Positions 36,510 through 48,200 of a DNA stretch of 64,000 bases are shown piece by piece. Each line of letters opens with the position of its first letter. Within the stretch, counting starts at the first letter, position 1. The notes under the pieces were generated by a model that ran no database searches, was not told where the DNA came from, and saw nothing but the letters and a program-made list of their open reading frames with translations. The translations under genes and the position numbers were made by a program. Source of the DNA: Areca catechu (Eukaryota; Streptophyta; Magnoliopsida; Arecales; Arecaceae); contig CM038050.1 in assembly GCA_021397845.1 (NCBI GenBank), positions 109,357,891-109,421,890 of the forward strand. The letters run 5' to 3'.

Positions 36510-37245
36510 GCCCCTGCCATACTAATAGATGAACCGACTGAAACTGAACCTGAACCCATTGTTGAACACCTTGAAGACTTTAAGGTTGAACCCATTAAAA
36601 ATCTAGGGAAAGAAACTCTTGAGCCCATTAAAGAATTGAAAGAAGACATCTATGAATCTAGTTTATTATAATATGGTGTAGATGGGCCCCAGGTAGAATT
36701 CATCGAGGAACCAAAAGAAAAAGATCCTGAACCCATTAGAGATTGTGAAGTAGTAATTTTGCCAGGATTGAACATGGTAAAGGATGGTGAGGGTTCACAA
36801 GTATTGCCCTTAGAGGAGGTCTAGGAACAAGTCCCTATAGAACTACCCCAAGAGGTTGACATCAATTTTGAGGACTCTCAAGATAACATTCCCAAAGACC
36901 TTCCTAATGACCTTCCACCATCTAGGAACACCCATCTAGCCTTAGAATTTGCACCTGTAGAACAATGTCCAAATCTTAAGATTATCTAGAACAACCACGG
37001 TCTATTTCATGACGCCCAGAGATTACCCCAAGACTTCGACTCCTATTTTCTCCCCTTCCCAGAGCCATCTCACATTTTTAGAGCCATGGGGTTGCATTTC
37101 GTTGAAATCACTAGGCTGCATGACTCATTAGAACCCATCCCTTTTGCCATTTACTTTTGGTACACTTTATGGCATTTGTTAGGGATCCTAGATAATTTTT
37201 CTTATACATACCAGACTAGGGTCAAACCTAGAGAGTCCATAATCT
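36510..37245 (+). pseudogene. Acidic module with YFLPF motif fused to an integrase scrap (gypsy-F)
   Basis: It reads on from the zinc knuckle: DEPTETEPEPIVEHLEDFKV, repeated EPI blocks, then DSYFLPFPEPS, GLHFVEITRLHD and FAIYFWYTLWHLLGI (about 37148-37190). Three in-frame TAA or TAG stops interrupt it. It is the clearest of the three copies and shows that the module is in frame with gag. Function is unknown; the acidic part resembles no domain I can name. Confidence 0.72.
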
Positions 37246-37349
37246 ATTAGGTCTAGGCCCTAGAGCATCCAATAAATTTTTTTTTTTTTCAATAGGGATG
37301 CATAAGTTGAGTCTGCATTTTGCATCATGTTAGGATTATGCATTAAATG

Positions 37350-37950
37350 CAATTTTAAAATAATTTGGCCAATTCCCGAAAGCGAGCCAAAGAGTTTGAA
37401 ATAGGGAATTTTGTAATGATTAGGCTCCGGCCTGAATGGTTTCCACCAGGAACCGTTAGGAAGCTTCATGCTCGTGGGGCGGGTCCCTTTAAAGTAATTA
37501 GGAGAATGGGCCCTAATGCCTATGTGCTAGAATTATCTTCGGATTATGGAATTAGCTCGACATTCAATATCTTTGACTTAGTCGAGTATAGGGAACCTGC
37601 AAACATACCTAGGAGCCATTTGGGCCTGACATTTTTTTTGAGAGTGAACCTGAACCTGAGTTTCCACCTCCAAATATACCTAAGCGAGAAGAGCGGATCA
37701 AGCATGTCCTGGATGACCAAGCTATAACTACCCGGGGCAAAGGCTACCAGCGTTACCTAATCCGATGGCAAGGCCGACCCAAATCCGATGACTCATTGAT
37801 CACACGGGAGGACTTGCAGCGCATCGACCCCGACATCCTGGAGAGGTATCAAAGCCAAGCTAACCCTTACTCGACAAGGTCGAGTTCCTCCCACCCCGGG
37901 AGAACTGGTGTGGGCACCAGGATCCGACAGAGGCTCTTCAACCCTCTGTG
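37350..37950 (+). pseudogene. Gypsy-F integrase C-terminus and chromodomain
   Basis: The frame at 37365 reads RKRAKEFEIGNFVMIRLRPE, KLHARGAGPFKVIRRMG and STFNIFDLVEYREPA. It then shifts near 37620. The chromodomain is ERIKHVLDDQAITTRGKGYQ and RYLIRWQGRPKSDDSLIT (about 37690-37803). The reading frame runs into the 3' LTR. A polypurine tract (CCCCGGGAGAACT) ends at 37905. Confidence 0.9.
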
Positions 37951-39650
37951 GATCTTAGATTAGGGTTCCCCTTTCTATGAGTCCTGTAATAAGGCCTTGA
38001 GCCCAAAAGAACATTGTTATAATTTCTAGTCAAAGTTGTTTAGTCCTGTACCTTGGACAATTTGGGTCTAGTTAGGCCTTGAGTCCTGTATTTGTTCGAG
38101 TCTGAGTTTGGTCTAGGCCCAAGCCCAATTGAAGTCACTCTAGATTTCTTCACCAACTCAAGTTCTGGTGGGCCAACCCACCCCTTCTACTTGGGATAAT
38201 GCCAACTCAGGTGGCACCTCAGCTACCTATGTGGCGCCACATCATCTGCCACTTGGGAATCCAAGAAGGGAAACAAAGTGGCCTCCTCTTGTTTACCACA
38301 CACCTTGGACAACATCCCCCTCTTCCCTCCCCCACATCACACCTTATTCCATCTAAAGAGGGCGTTGAAGATCCTAGAAGGAATCAAGCCTCAAAGCAAG
38401 CCTCCTCCCAAGTTTTCTTTCCAAAGTGATCTTGCAAGGAAGGAAGGTCAAAAGACACACTCCCCTCTTCAAGCCCTCAACCATGCAATGCCCCATGAAG
38501 TTTTTCCTTGGTTGGCCAAGAATCAATCCTAGAAGATGGCGTGAAGAGCCCAAGGGAACACATTCCTCCAAGCAAGCCATGCCCCACTCCTCTTCCCAAA
38601 TTAAGTATGCTAATGAAGGAAGTCAAGGGACCAATCCCCCTCTCCAAGCCTTTGCTCATGCCACGCCCAACACCAAATATTTGGTCGGCCAAAGAAATAG
38701 GGATGCGGAAAATTTTTGGCGCCACCATGAGTCTTGTATTTTGAAATTCAAAAGGGCCTTGGGTGCCTATTTAAAGGACCCAATCCCTCCCTTTATAGAA
38801 ATAATGAATGAATGAATGGATGAATGAAAATTGAGTGATTGAGTTTGAGTTTCTTCCACCCTCCAACCATTGTCTCTTAGGCTAGGTTCGAGTGGAATTG
38901 CCTTCGTCCCCAGGGACGTCGAGTGGTGTGAGGCCACCTGTCTGTTGCCCCAGGGCGTTGCGAATCCTTCGTCCTCCAGGACGTCGCGTGGTGTGAGGCC
39001 ACATTCCTTCATCCTCTGGGATGTCGCGGGGTGCGAGGCCCCAAGTTATCTCCAACTTTTCGACTTCGGAATCCAGCCAGACACCGGGCTCGAAGCCCCT
39101 TCCCAACTCCTGTTCAATTCTTTTCCATACATCTCCGCAGTCCACTGACCTTTCTTTTGTTTGCCTACAAGTCCTCCCTGGCATCTCGAGCATTGGAGAC
39201 AGTCAGCTTTGCCATCGCGACCTCTAGACCCAAAGCCAGAGCTCCCACGGGTTCGACTGCTCGGGCATCCAGGCCGCATCCGTCGAGTTGAGCGATCTCT
39301 GCACTGGGCACTTCAGAAGTTTGAGGTTTGCCTTCTCTTTATCTCCTAAGTAGATATTGTAGGTCGAGCTAGTCCTATCGGGGTTTCTTAATCCTGAGGT
39401 CCTGTTCTCGTTCTTACTTTTAGGGCTTTGAACTACTAGCATAAGCTTCCCTTACTGCTCTTCATATTTCTTATCTTTGCTTGTGATCGGGAATCGAAAC
39501 CCTAAACAACGAAGAAGAACAACAAGAAACATAACAAAAAAAAAAAAAACATCAACCCTAAAACATTAAAAAAAAAGAATTCCTTTGCATCGTAAGGATC
39601 CTTATTGGCATCCAGCATCCCTAGCCCTAACCCCCTTGCCTCCCGCATCA
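37906..39650 (+). repeat. 3' LTR of gypsy-F
   Basis: It is almost identical by eye to the 5' LTR. It begins TGGTGTGGGCACCAGG, ends CTCCCGCATCA, and has a single tip with no primer-site copy. The similarity indicates a fairly recent insertion. Confidence 0.94.
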
Positions 39651-39870
39651 TATGGGTTCTTTCTGCTCATAGGACATGGATTCAGGTTGATGGGTATGGG
39701 TCTCTTGGGCTTATAAGACATGGGTTTGGATCGATGGGTTATGGATCCATTGGGCTCATAGGACATGCATCGGGATGATGGGCTATGGTTCTACTGGGCT
39801 CATAGGACATGGGTAAGGATCGATGGGCTATGGGTCCACTAGGCTCATAGGACATGGGTAGGTACCTTTC
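39651..39870 (-). repeat. 45-bp in-frame minisatellite in gypsy-E gag
   Basis: GCTCATAGGACATGG or a close variant starts at 39665, 39709, 39754, 39798 and 39843, a 44-45 base period. It encodes about 15 residues per unit (PMSYEPS...IAHH). One more part-unit lies left of gypsy-F at 33395-33414. Gypsy-G gag has a shorter relative. Confidence 0.9.
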
Positions 39871-40424
39871 CCTAAGTTTGTTCTTCATGGATCTCCAAGT
39901 AGTTATGGGCAGGTCTCCTCTTTGTCTTGTCATTCTTTCAACATCCCCCATTATAGTCTAGCCTGACGAACTAACTTGAGTTTAGCAATCTTAAATTTTC
40001 TCTCTTCTATCATCTCATCCCATTCAAAGTATCGATCCATATCTCTCTCCCAATCAATGTAATCCTTTGGGTCAAGATCGCTACTAAAAGTAGGTGCTTC
40101 TAACCTAAAATGTTCCTAATAGCTCTCTCATCTTGGTCCATGAAATCATGATTGGGTCTCCTACGAGTGTGCTCTAAGATTGGGTCAAGGCATGGAACTC
40201 TCCTAGGGTTGGGAGGTGTGGGAAAAGGTGATCCAGGTTTAGGCTTAGTATGGGTCTTAGGGGTTCTCTCTAGGTTTCCAATACGTCCCTCCAATTGGTC
40301 AAACCTTATTGCACAGTTGGGTAGTACATTGGGCAAGCTATTCAGTAATGGCCCTCAGTTGGGTTTCAAGGTTGGCCTCTATGGTCAGACTGGGTTGGGG
40401 TTAGGCTCCTAATCTAGTGGTCAT
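39651..40424 (-). pseudogene. gag: Gypsy-E gag, N-terminal part
   Basis: The start ATG is at 40424 (minus), reading MTTRLGA and then a stop; gypsy-F has MCTRSGT there. Frames 40100-40336 (PKPGSPFPTPPNPRRVPCLD, DQDERAIRNILG) and 39739-39951 (RGDLPITTWRSMKNKLRERY) are capsid-like. The latter runs into 15-residue repeats starting LPMSYEPSGPIAH. Gypsy-F interrupts the array at 39650. Confidence 0.82.
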
Positions 40425-41496
40425 GCAACAGGCACACACATCATTTTAAGGTTAGCTAGACCTAGCAGCTCAGATAGAATGAGTCAGCTTAACTGACAAC
40501 CAATCAAACAATTACCATTTCCACTGTCCAGGTAAGAGGTGTGAGTGTGGGAGGCTCCCCCTACTCTTGCAAGGTCCTAATTAAGTAACCATAGCACTGC
40601 TTAGGGTGTTTTCCTCAGACCTCTTTCCTAGACACTAGTTTCAAGAAATAATGGAAGTATTGGGTGCACTAGCTTTCTCACAAGACCATGAACTGGACCT
40701 GTTGGTGTCCCTAACTCAACTAGGTTGCTACTTGATTTTAATTAAGGCTTGGGTTTGAGTACATGGTGGTTGTTCTGGGCCAAGGAAAGGTGATGAAATC
40801 CTTCCCTCATCTAATAGAGTAGAATTGCCCTTAAGTAGATTCAATTATGATGCACACAAATGATCCCTAATGCAATATCAAACTAAACAATCAGAAAATT
40901 GCAGAAACTAAAAATATATATATATTTTATGTGTTTTATACAGATGGAAGATTTAATGAAGATTAGTTTCAGTTTAATTAAGTGCAACAAAACTAAGTTT
41001 GGAAGGTTTTATTGTAAACTAAGTTTCAGCCCTAAACTAGGTGTGCAGAATTTCAGCAAGTGGAGCTTTTAGGGTTTTCTTTTATGCAGATTTTTATTTA
41101 TTTTCAGATCTCAAAAATAACAGAAGAATTGCAGATATTAAGGAAGAAGAATTATGTGTTTAATGGGTGCAAAATTTGATGCAAATCAGAGGGTTTTAAT
41201 GGAGGTAATTCCTAGGTTTTTTTGACTAGTGTGTAGATTTCAGCAATGCAGATTTTGTGTTAGGGTTTATTTTTTTGCAGATTTCTTTCCTGTTTTCATA
41301 TCATAAAATTACAGAAAAATTGCAGAAATAAAAAGGAATAATTATGTGAATGATTGATGCAAAGAATGGTACAAAATAGATCGGTTTTAATGAAAACTAG
41401 CCCTAAGTTTAGACTACTAATGCAGAATTCATCATGCAGAAATTTTTTTTTGGTGTTTTGGTTTAAAGAACTATGCAAGAACATGCCTAATCTTAA
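40425..41496 (-). other. Gypsy-E untranslated leader
   Basis: No gene is supported. A degenerate repeat with CAGAAAATTGCAG-like blocks at 40892, 41121 and 41312 (periods about 229 and 191) fills the part near the primer site. The part near gag contains one bulged stem. Confidence 0.75.
40521..40639 (-). promoter_or_regulatory. Partial leader bulged-stem RNA module (gypsy-E)
   Basis: On the minus strand ACTAGTGTCTAGGAAAGAGGT (40639-40619) pairs with ACCTCTTACCTGGACAGT (near 40540-40523). The AAGAGGU/ACCUCUU arm is longer than in the relatives. Only one of the two stems is present; the second hairpin appears lost. Confidence 0.6.
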
Positions 41497-41508
41497 GCTC
41501 TGATATCA
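41497..41508 (-). other. Gypsy-E primer-binding site
   Basis: TGATATCAGAGC (minus strand) differs by one base from the initiator-Met site and follows the LTR end after a four-base spacer. Confidence 0.88.
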
Positions 41509-41512
41509 AAAT

Positions 41513-43105
41513 TGATGCAGGACAAACTCCAACTGATGCAAGATGAACATGTGAGGGATTAACATAAAGAAATTCAGATTATGAGAGCAAGATTTTTCAA
41601 TTTTTATTGGTTTTGGTTCCTGGAAAAAACTAAGTGCAACAAAGGTTTTCATGTAATAATTAGAGTTCTACCTGCAGATTAGAAACTATCAAAGAGACAA
41701 AGAAAATGGATCCTAAGGTTAGGAAACTACTAATAAGGCATGCTCAGTCTTCAATAACTTAGAAAAAGTGAGAAGAGATGGGTTTAAATACCTAGTAATG
41801 ATGTTCTTGTCATCATAGAAGATATCACCCCTCTCAGATCGGTGCCTGAATGATGAAGCCTCTTTCCCACGGATCCGTCAGCTTTTTATCAGCTAGTTTC
41901 GGGGGCAAGGAAGACATCCTCCAAGGTTTGTAGTACTAGAGGGATCCTACAAACACTTAAGGTTAGGGAATTAGAAGATAGGACAAATATGAAACTGGAG
42001 GTCGAAGAGAAGAGAAGGCAGGAGGGAGCATTGAGAATGCTGGTGGCCTGGTTGATTCGGGGACACTTGGATGGATGGAGCAGCTTGGTTGATTAAGGAT
42101 GGTGGCCTGACTGCTGGAAGAGGATGCCTGGATGCCTGTAGATGGCGGCCTGGACTGGAATATGGAAGGGGCGGCATAGGGTTTTTGGTTTCGTGAGGTG
42201 GGCAGCCAAGTGGAGGATGGAGATGATGATGGGTGGGGCAGCTAGGGTTTGGATAGTTGGGTGCACCTCATATGCCCTCCTTGCTGAGTGAAAATAGGCC
42301 TCTTACCCTCTCTCTCATGGAGCGTCAATACCTAAGCATGAAAATAAGAAAAAAGTCATAGCTTCATTCATTAAATCATTCATCATTACAAGAGGGAGGA
42401 GAGGAGGATTCACCCAGCCCTTTCCTTATCAAAGTTGGAGTGCAACTCCCTGTCAAAGTGGGACTACAAATGCTTATCAAAGTTGGAGGACAAAAGTGAT
42501 TAGAATAAGAAGACAGGAGTCCTTGTAGGACTTGGACATCAACTCCTTATTGGACTTGGAAAGTTGACTACTCTTGGGCTTGGATTGGTTGACTCCTCTT
42601 GGGCTGGGATGCCTATCCTTGTTGGGCTGGGAGGGGCACCAAGTCATGGTGGGCTTGGGATGGTCTTCAGCTTCAAGTGGGCTTTGCGATGGGTGGCAAC
42701 TCTTGTAAGCTTGGAAGGGGCACCAACTTCAAGTGGGCTTGGGCACCAAATCATATGGACCTAGGAGGCACCAAGGCTGATGGGATTGGAGGGTGCCAAT
42801 GCTGGTGGGCTGGGAAGTGCCTAAATGGGGATCAGGGATGGTGAATGAAGCCTACTTCAAGGGGGGCCTGGTGACTCTCCTCTTGAACTGACATGAATGA
42901 AAGAAACCAAAACTTACAGGACTCGATTAAACTCACTGACTAGAGGACTTAATTGACTCCATTGGCTCACTTAATTATAGGACTCAATTATTACAGGACT
43001 CAAGTGAATCTGTAAGCAACTAAAAAAATGACTAACTTTCCAACACATTAATCAAAGACCCAAATTTGAGCTTTGCAATCTGTGTCTAGTCTGATGTCCA
43101 GATCA
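41513..43105 (-). repeat. 5' LTR of gypsy-E
   Basis: It is 1593 bases, with minus-strand ends TGATCTGGACATCAG and CCTGCATCA. The tip is doubled: GCATCA recurs 21 bases apart without a primer site between. It preserves the empty target site of copia-B. TTTTT follows at 43106-43110. Confidence 0.92.
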
Positions 43106-43116
43106 TTTTTCTTTCA

Positions 43117-43545
43117 ATTTCATAATCTTGTTTTAGTAATAAAGGTACGGAAATAATATTCGTTATAATGTTGGGTACATAATAACAATCTTTTAATTCA
43201 AGAATATTGTCCAATGGCAATACCAACAAATAGATGCCAATAGTTTCAATCTGAATGGGTTCACCACTCACGTCGAATAGCTCAAAGTCATGCTTCTTCA
43301 AGCTTCTAGGTCTCTATAACCCCTGTAATGACTTGTTGATACGAGACCCAAATGCGATATCCAATACCCATGAATCAAAAATTGAAGAACTTAATGATAA
43401 GTTTATTTGTATCATAAACAAACCTCTTGATGCTCCACTGGCATCTTGCTTTAGGCTTGTAATGTACTGCAAAATAAACATGATCCATCATTTGAAGACC
43501 TGTTTTCCTTCTTTCACTTATTGATGCTCTTCTTTGGGTTTAGCT
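43117..43545 (-). pseudogene. Copia-C gag-protease region
   Basis: The minus frame 43086-43301 shows FELFDVSGEPIQIETIGIYL, ELKDCYYVPNIITNIISVPL and LLLKQDYE, the region just after the copia protease. Degraded protease sequence (WVLDIAFGSRI-like) lies near 43330-43375. The next bases are LTR, so integrase is absent. Confidence 0.8.
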
Positions 43546-45964
43546 TGATGAGATTTCTAGGAGCCTAGGTGATCATGCAACTTGCGGAAGTGAATTTTAA
43601 AACAAAATTCATGCGTGAAAACCTTAACCGGTTAGAAGAAACCCTAATTCCCGGATCCCCTTGGACATTACCAACTAATGAATCATAAATGAAGTACAAG
43701 GAACATACCTAGAATGATGTATACCAACTATTTCCATAAGGCTCACATGTGCAAGCCCTCCAATGGTGATCCACACGAGAATTGTTCCAAGAAAGAATTC
43801 CTTCTTGAAGTTGCTTGCTCGAGCAGGACTCTTTCAGCAACATTTGGATTTTTTTGACCACTATAGGACATCCTGTCCCACTGTAGGGCACTATGAACAC
43901 TCTCCTAAACCACTCTTGATTTTAGGACAACCCTCCTCTAGGACCCCTTAGGCTTATGTCCTAAAACAAAGCCTTGTCCTAGTAGAAAAGACCTTGTCTT
44001 AACAAGACAAGTCTTGTCTTAAAGAAAGGAGGAGGGAGAGAGATAGAAAGATACTTAGACAAAAACTTTCGATGAAATTGGACTTCTATTTTAGATGGCC
44101 GAACAAGTAGTTTCTCATTTCACCATACACCCTTAAATAATGGTTTAAGGGGTGTGGAAAGCATCCCAATATCTCTTATCAGATATGTCTCTTCATATTT
44201 GATAAGCCTCTTCCGGATTCACGAGTCTTATCTGAGTCCTTCCAATTTCCAGATGAAATCCCCACATGCCATATGGCATGTACCTGTCAAGTAGGAGGAA
44301 AGAAGGCATCTTTTCAGATCTTAAAATCATAAAAGAGAAAGAAACCTAAGAGCAGAAGGACTCTGCCTCAGAACCATGCGCAGATGAAGAGACGTGACTC
44401 TTCATCTGCACGCGCTAACTTCTTTTTCATTTCACGCCATTCCTCATAATTCAAGAAAAACTTCTTTGATCGGTCATTCAAAAATCAAAGGGCATGGAGA
44501 TAATCTAAAGAGGCATCCAAGATGAGAAACTCCCAGAGTTTCATCTGTAGAAGGACTCTCAGTCCTTCTGCACGCGCTCTCTTTCTCCCGTGTGCGCCAA
44601 GACAAGCCAAGAGTCCAAGCACCTTGGACTCTTCTTCAAACTGGGTTCAAGTTCAAATAAAACCAGATTAAAGTCTGGTTAAGGATGCCGCACTTAGGAA
44701 TCAACCTAATGTAGGTTTCCCTCAATTAGGTTAGTCTAATTAACGAGCAACTAGACCCAAATCAATTGGGTTTGGAATTGGGTTAGCCTACACATGCTAG
44801 TGTGTAATATGGCTAACCAATTAGGATGCCATGACCATAATTAAACCATGCATGACTTCCTTGGCCAACTCCTTAATGTGCGTGATCCTTTGGATTCCAC
44901 ATTTAGCTGGCAGTAGGTTTAGGTTTGAGCCGATTCGATCAAATCGAACTCGATTGACCAAAATAGGTCAAATTGGCTCACCTAATTGTCTAATTCGAAT
45001 CATTCATCGAATTGACTCATGAAACCAATCCAATTGGTTCATGAAAATCTACAAGACAAGATTAACGTCTAGCAACATATCATGCCTACCCGAAAAATGA
45101 GAAATTTGGTGGAAATTATCTAAGTACCCTTCAGTAGTAAGTTATCGTGCAATTCATCTTTCGATCTCATTATCTCGATTAAGTGATGGTTATGGATATA
45201 TGTCAAACCCTGACACTTAGTTCGTCTCAGCTCGATCATGAGGACTCAGCTGATGATTGATTAGAAACTACTTCTAATCTCATCCTGCTTTGATCAAAGG
45301 CTCCTTGAGTCACTCATCGAAGAGATTACATGGGATAACAATTTCTCTTGCCAGGAATGATCGATTCCTTATTGGTCCACTCACATCCTTCGTATACCTT
45401 TCACCATACTCAGAACACCCCATACATGACTCAATGTCATGAATGAGTATGAACCAAAACATGGCTTAGTGTACACAAGGAACCATGGTGACCACAGGTC
45501 TAAAGATCACATGCATAATTCTTACTCTGAGATCTATCTTTTGACAAGCAGAAAGACTTCCATAAGATAGTCCCGGTGTGGATCAGTTCAGTGTACTCAT
45601 ATCCTGATGAGAACCCTTATCCTTGTATTAGTATCTCTACACAAGTGGCTGTGAGACCAACCACCTTCATTAAGTGAGCATACATAGGATAAGCTAGTCT
45701 TACCAGATTCATCGACCCCCAAATCGATGGTCCATTGACTAGGATCATTTTGATTAGGGTTTATAAGAACTTAGGTCTCACTGTTATAATCTTCATCATA
45801 ACCCTAGTTCCATTGTCCTAATCTATGGGGTTCACATAATCCATAAATAAGATATAGCAGTATATGATGAAAATAAATGCCTTTATAAATATAATGTCAT
45901 ACAAGAGTCGAAAGATTATAAAAATGCCCTTACAATGATTGGCTTTTAGGGCACTTTTGTTTCA
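43546..45964 (-). repeat. Copia-family solo LTR inserted in copia-C gag
   Basis: It aligns by eye with the copia-D LTR (56595-59002), for example CATGACTCAATGTCATGAATG and GGCTTTTAGGGCAC near the right end. It starts TGATGAG and ends TTTCA. TAGCT (43541-43545) and CAGCT (45965-45969) differ by one base. Removing it rejoins the gag frame next to the zinc-knuckle spacer. Confidence 0.82.
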
Positions 45965-46457
45965 CAGCTTTCTCTTTGAACCCTTCCTCATTACTCCTTT
46001 CTTCTTTCCATCAATTAGAAGAAGATGGTGAGCCTTATCACTTTTAAAGTGGCTCTCAGCTATCTTAAGCATGTTAAGATGCTCTGGTAATGAAAGCTTT
46101 AGTTTATTCATGTGGTAGTTCATGACAAATTGAGAGTAGAAATTTGGAAGTGAATGCAGGATCAAATCCGGATTAAGCTCCCCATCCATGACAAAACCTA
46201 ATTAACCTAATCAGGTGATTAAGTCAATCATCTTGAGAACATGGACTTATATAAGTGGGGCATCACTCATATGTGCCCAAAGCAACTACTTTGATATTTC
46301 ATATCTAACAGTTCTACTATGATCTCTATACAACTCCTTGAGATTGAGCAGTATGGACTGAGGTTCTAATCTTCATGTTGCTTCCATAGCTCATTGCTTA
46401 TCGAGACTAACATGATGCACTTGATAGTCAAGATATCATTCTGCCATATTCTTTAAG
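45965..46457 (-). pseudogene. gag: Copia-C gag, middle part
   Basis: The minus frame 45962-46189 reads MDGELNPDLILHSLPNFYSQ, FVMNYHMNKLKLSLPEHLNM and AESHFKSDKAHHLLLIDGKK, parallel to copia-D gag. The upstream part (46190-46457) is homologous but frame-broken. It is interrupted by gypsy-A at TTAAG. Confidence 0.9.
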
Positions 46458-48184
46458 TGGTGTGGGCATCAGGATCCGACAGAGGCTCCTAAACCCTCTG
46501 TGGATCTCAGATTAGGGTTCCCCCTTTCTATGAGTCCTGTAATAAGGCCTTGAGCCCAAAAACATTGTTATAATTTCTTGTCAAAGTTGTTTAGTCCTGT
46601 ACCTTGACCAATTTGGGTCAAGTTAGGTCATGAGTCCTGTATTTGTTCGAGTCTGAGTTTGGATTGGGCCCAGGCCCAATTGAAGTCACTCAGGTTTTCT
46701 TCACTAAATCAAGTTCTGGTGGGCCAACCCACCCCTTCTACTTGGGATAATGCCAACTCAGGTGACACCTCAGCTACCTACGTGGTGCCACATCAGCTGC
46801 CACTTGGGCATCCAAGAAGGGAAACAAAGTGGCATCCTCTTGCTTTCCACACGCCTTGGACAACATCCCCCTCTTACCTCCCCCACATCATGCCTTGTTC
46901 CATCTAAAGAGGGTGTTGAAGATCCTTGAAGGAACCAAGCCTCAAAGCAAGCCTCCTCCCAACCTTTCTTTCCAAAGTGATCTTGCAAGGAAGGAAGGTC
47001 AAAAGACACACTCTCCTCTTCAAGCCCTCAACCATGCAACGCCCCATGGAGTTCTCCCTTGGTCGGCCAAGAATCAATCCTAGAAGATGGCGTGAAGAGC
47101 CCAAGGGAACACATCCCTCCAAGCAAGCCATGCCCCACTCCTTCTTCCCAAAATAAGCATGCTAAGGAAGGAAGTCAAGGGACCAATCCCCCTCTCCAAG
47201 CCTTTTCTCATGCCACGCCCAACTCCAAATATTTGGTCTGCCAAAGAGATAGGATGTGGAAAATTTTTGGGCTCCACCATGAGTCTTGTAATTTGAATTT
47301 CAAAAGGGCCTTGGGTGCCTATTTAAAGGACCCAATCCCTCCCTTGTAGAACTAATGAATGAATGAAGGAAGGAATTATTGAGTGATTCATGAAAGTTTG
47401 AGTCTCTTCCACCCTCCAACCATTATCTCTTAGGCTAGGTTCGAGTGGAATTGCCTTCATCCCCAGGGACGTCGAGTGGTGTGAGGCCACCTGTCCGTCG
47501 CCCCAGGGCATCGCGAATCCTTCATCCTCCACGACATCGCATGGTGAGAGGACACATTCCTTCATCCTCCGGGATGTCACGGGGTGCGAGGCCCCAAGTT
47601 ATCTCCGACTTTGACTTCAAAATCTAGCCGGACAACGGGCTTGAAGCCCCTTTCCAACTCCAGTTCAATTCCTTTCCGTGCATCTCCACATTCCGCTGAC
47701 CTTTCTTTGTTTGCCTACAGGTCCTCCCTGGCATCTCGGGCATTGGAGACAGTCAGCTTTGCCATCATGACCTCCCGACCCAAAGCCAGTGCTCCCATGG
47801 GTTTGACTGCTCGGGCATCCAGGCCGCATCCTCCGAGTTGGGCGTTCTCTGCACCGGGCGCTTCAGAAGTTTGAGGTTTGCCTTCTCTTTATCTCCTAAG
47901 TAGATATTGTAGGTCGAGCTAGTCCTATCGGGGTTTCTTAATCCCGGGGTCCTGTTCTCGTTCTTACTTTTAGGGCATTGAACTGCTAGCATAAGCTTCC
48001 ATTACTATACTTCGTATTTCTTATCTTTGCTTGTGATCGGGAATCGAAACCTTTAAACAACGAAGAAGAACAACAAGAAACATAAAAAAAAAAAAATCAT
48101 CAACCCTAAAAAGAATTCCTTTGCATCGTAAGCATCCTTATTGGCATCCAGCATCCCTAGCCTTAACCCCTTGCCTCCACATCA
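46458..48184 (+). repeat. 5' LTR of gypsy-A
   Basis: It begins TGGTGTGGGCATCAGG and ends GCCTCCACATCA, with imperfect inverted termini. A TATTTAAA box lies near 47320. The fourfold GTGTGAGGCC motif run is at about 47449-47592. It is the same family as the gypsy-F LTRs. Confidence 0.94.
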
Positions 48185-48188
48185 TTTC

Positions 48189-48200
48189 TGGTATCAGAGC
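48189..48200 (+). other. Gypsy-A primer-binding site
   Basis: TGGTATCAGAGC, matching the initiator-Met tRNA end, lies four bases inside the LTR. There is a single copy, unlike gypsy-F. Confidence 0.94.

Larger units (their letters stand above)
33415..39650 (+). mobile_element. Gypsy-F: complete non-autonomous chromovirus
   Basis: Two LTRs of 1744 and 1745 bases enclose a 2.75-kb interior and TATGG flanks the element (33410-33414 and 39651-39655). The flanking sequences rejoin perfectly within the gypsy-E gag array. The interior has a shortened gag, zinc knuckle, acidic module, integrase C-terminus and chromodomain, and no protease, RT or RNase H. Confidence 0.94.
16402..43105 (-). mobile_element. 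Gypsy-E: non-autonomous chromovirus carrying three later insertions
   Basis: On the minus strand: 5' LTR 43105-41513, primer site 41508-41497, leader, gag, linker repeats, acidic module, integrase scrap, integrase C-terminus and chromodomain, and 3' LTR (30116-29481 plus 17399-16402). TTTTT flanks both ends (16397-16401 and 43106-43110). Copia-B splits the 3' LTR, a solo LTR splits the integrase region and gypsy-F splits gag. Removing the insertions leaves roughly 6.8 kb. No RT or RNase H is present. Confidence 0.87.
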
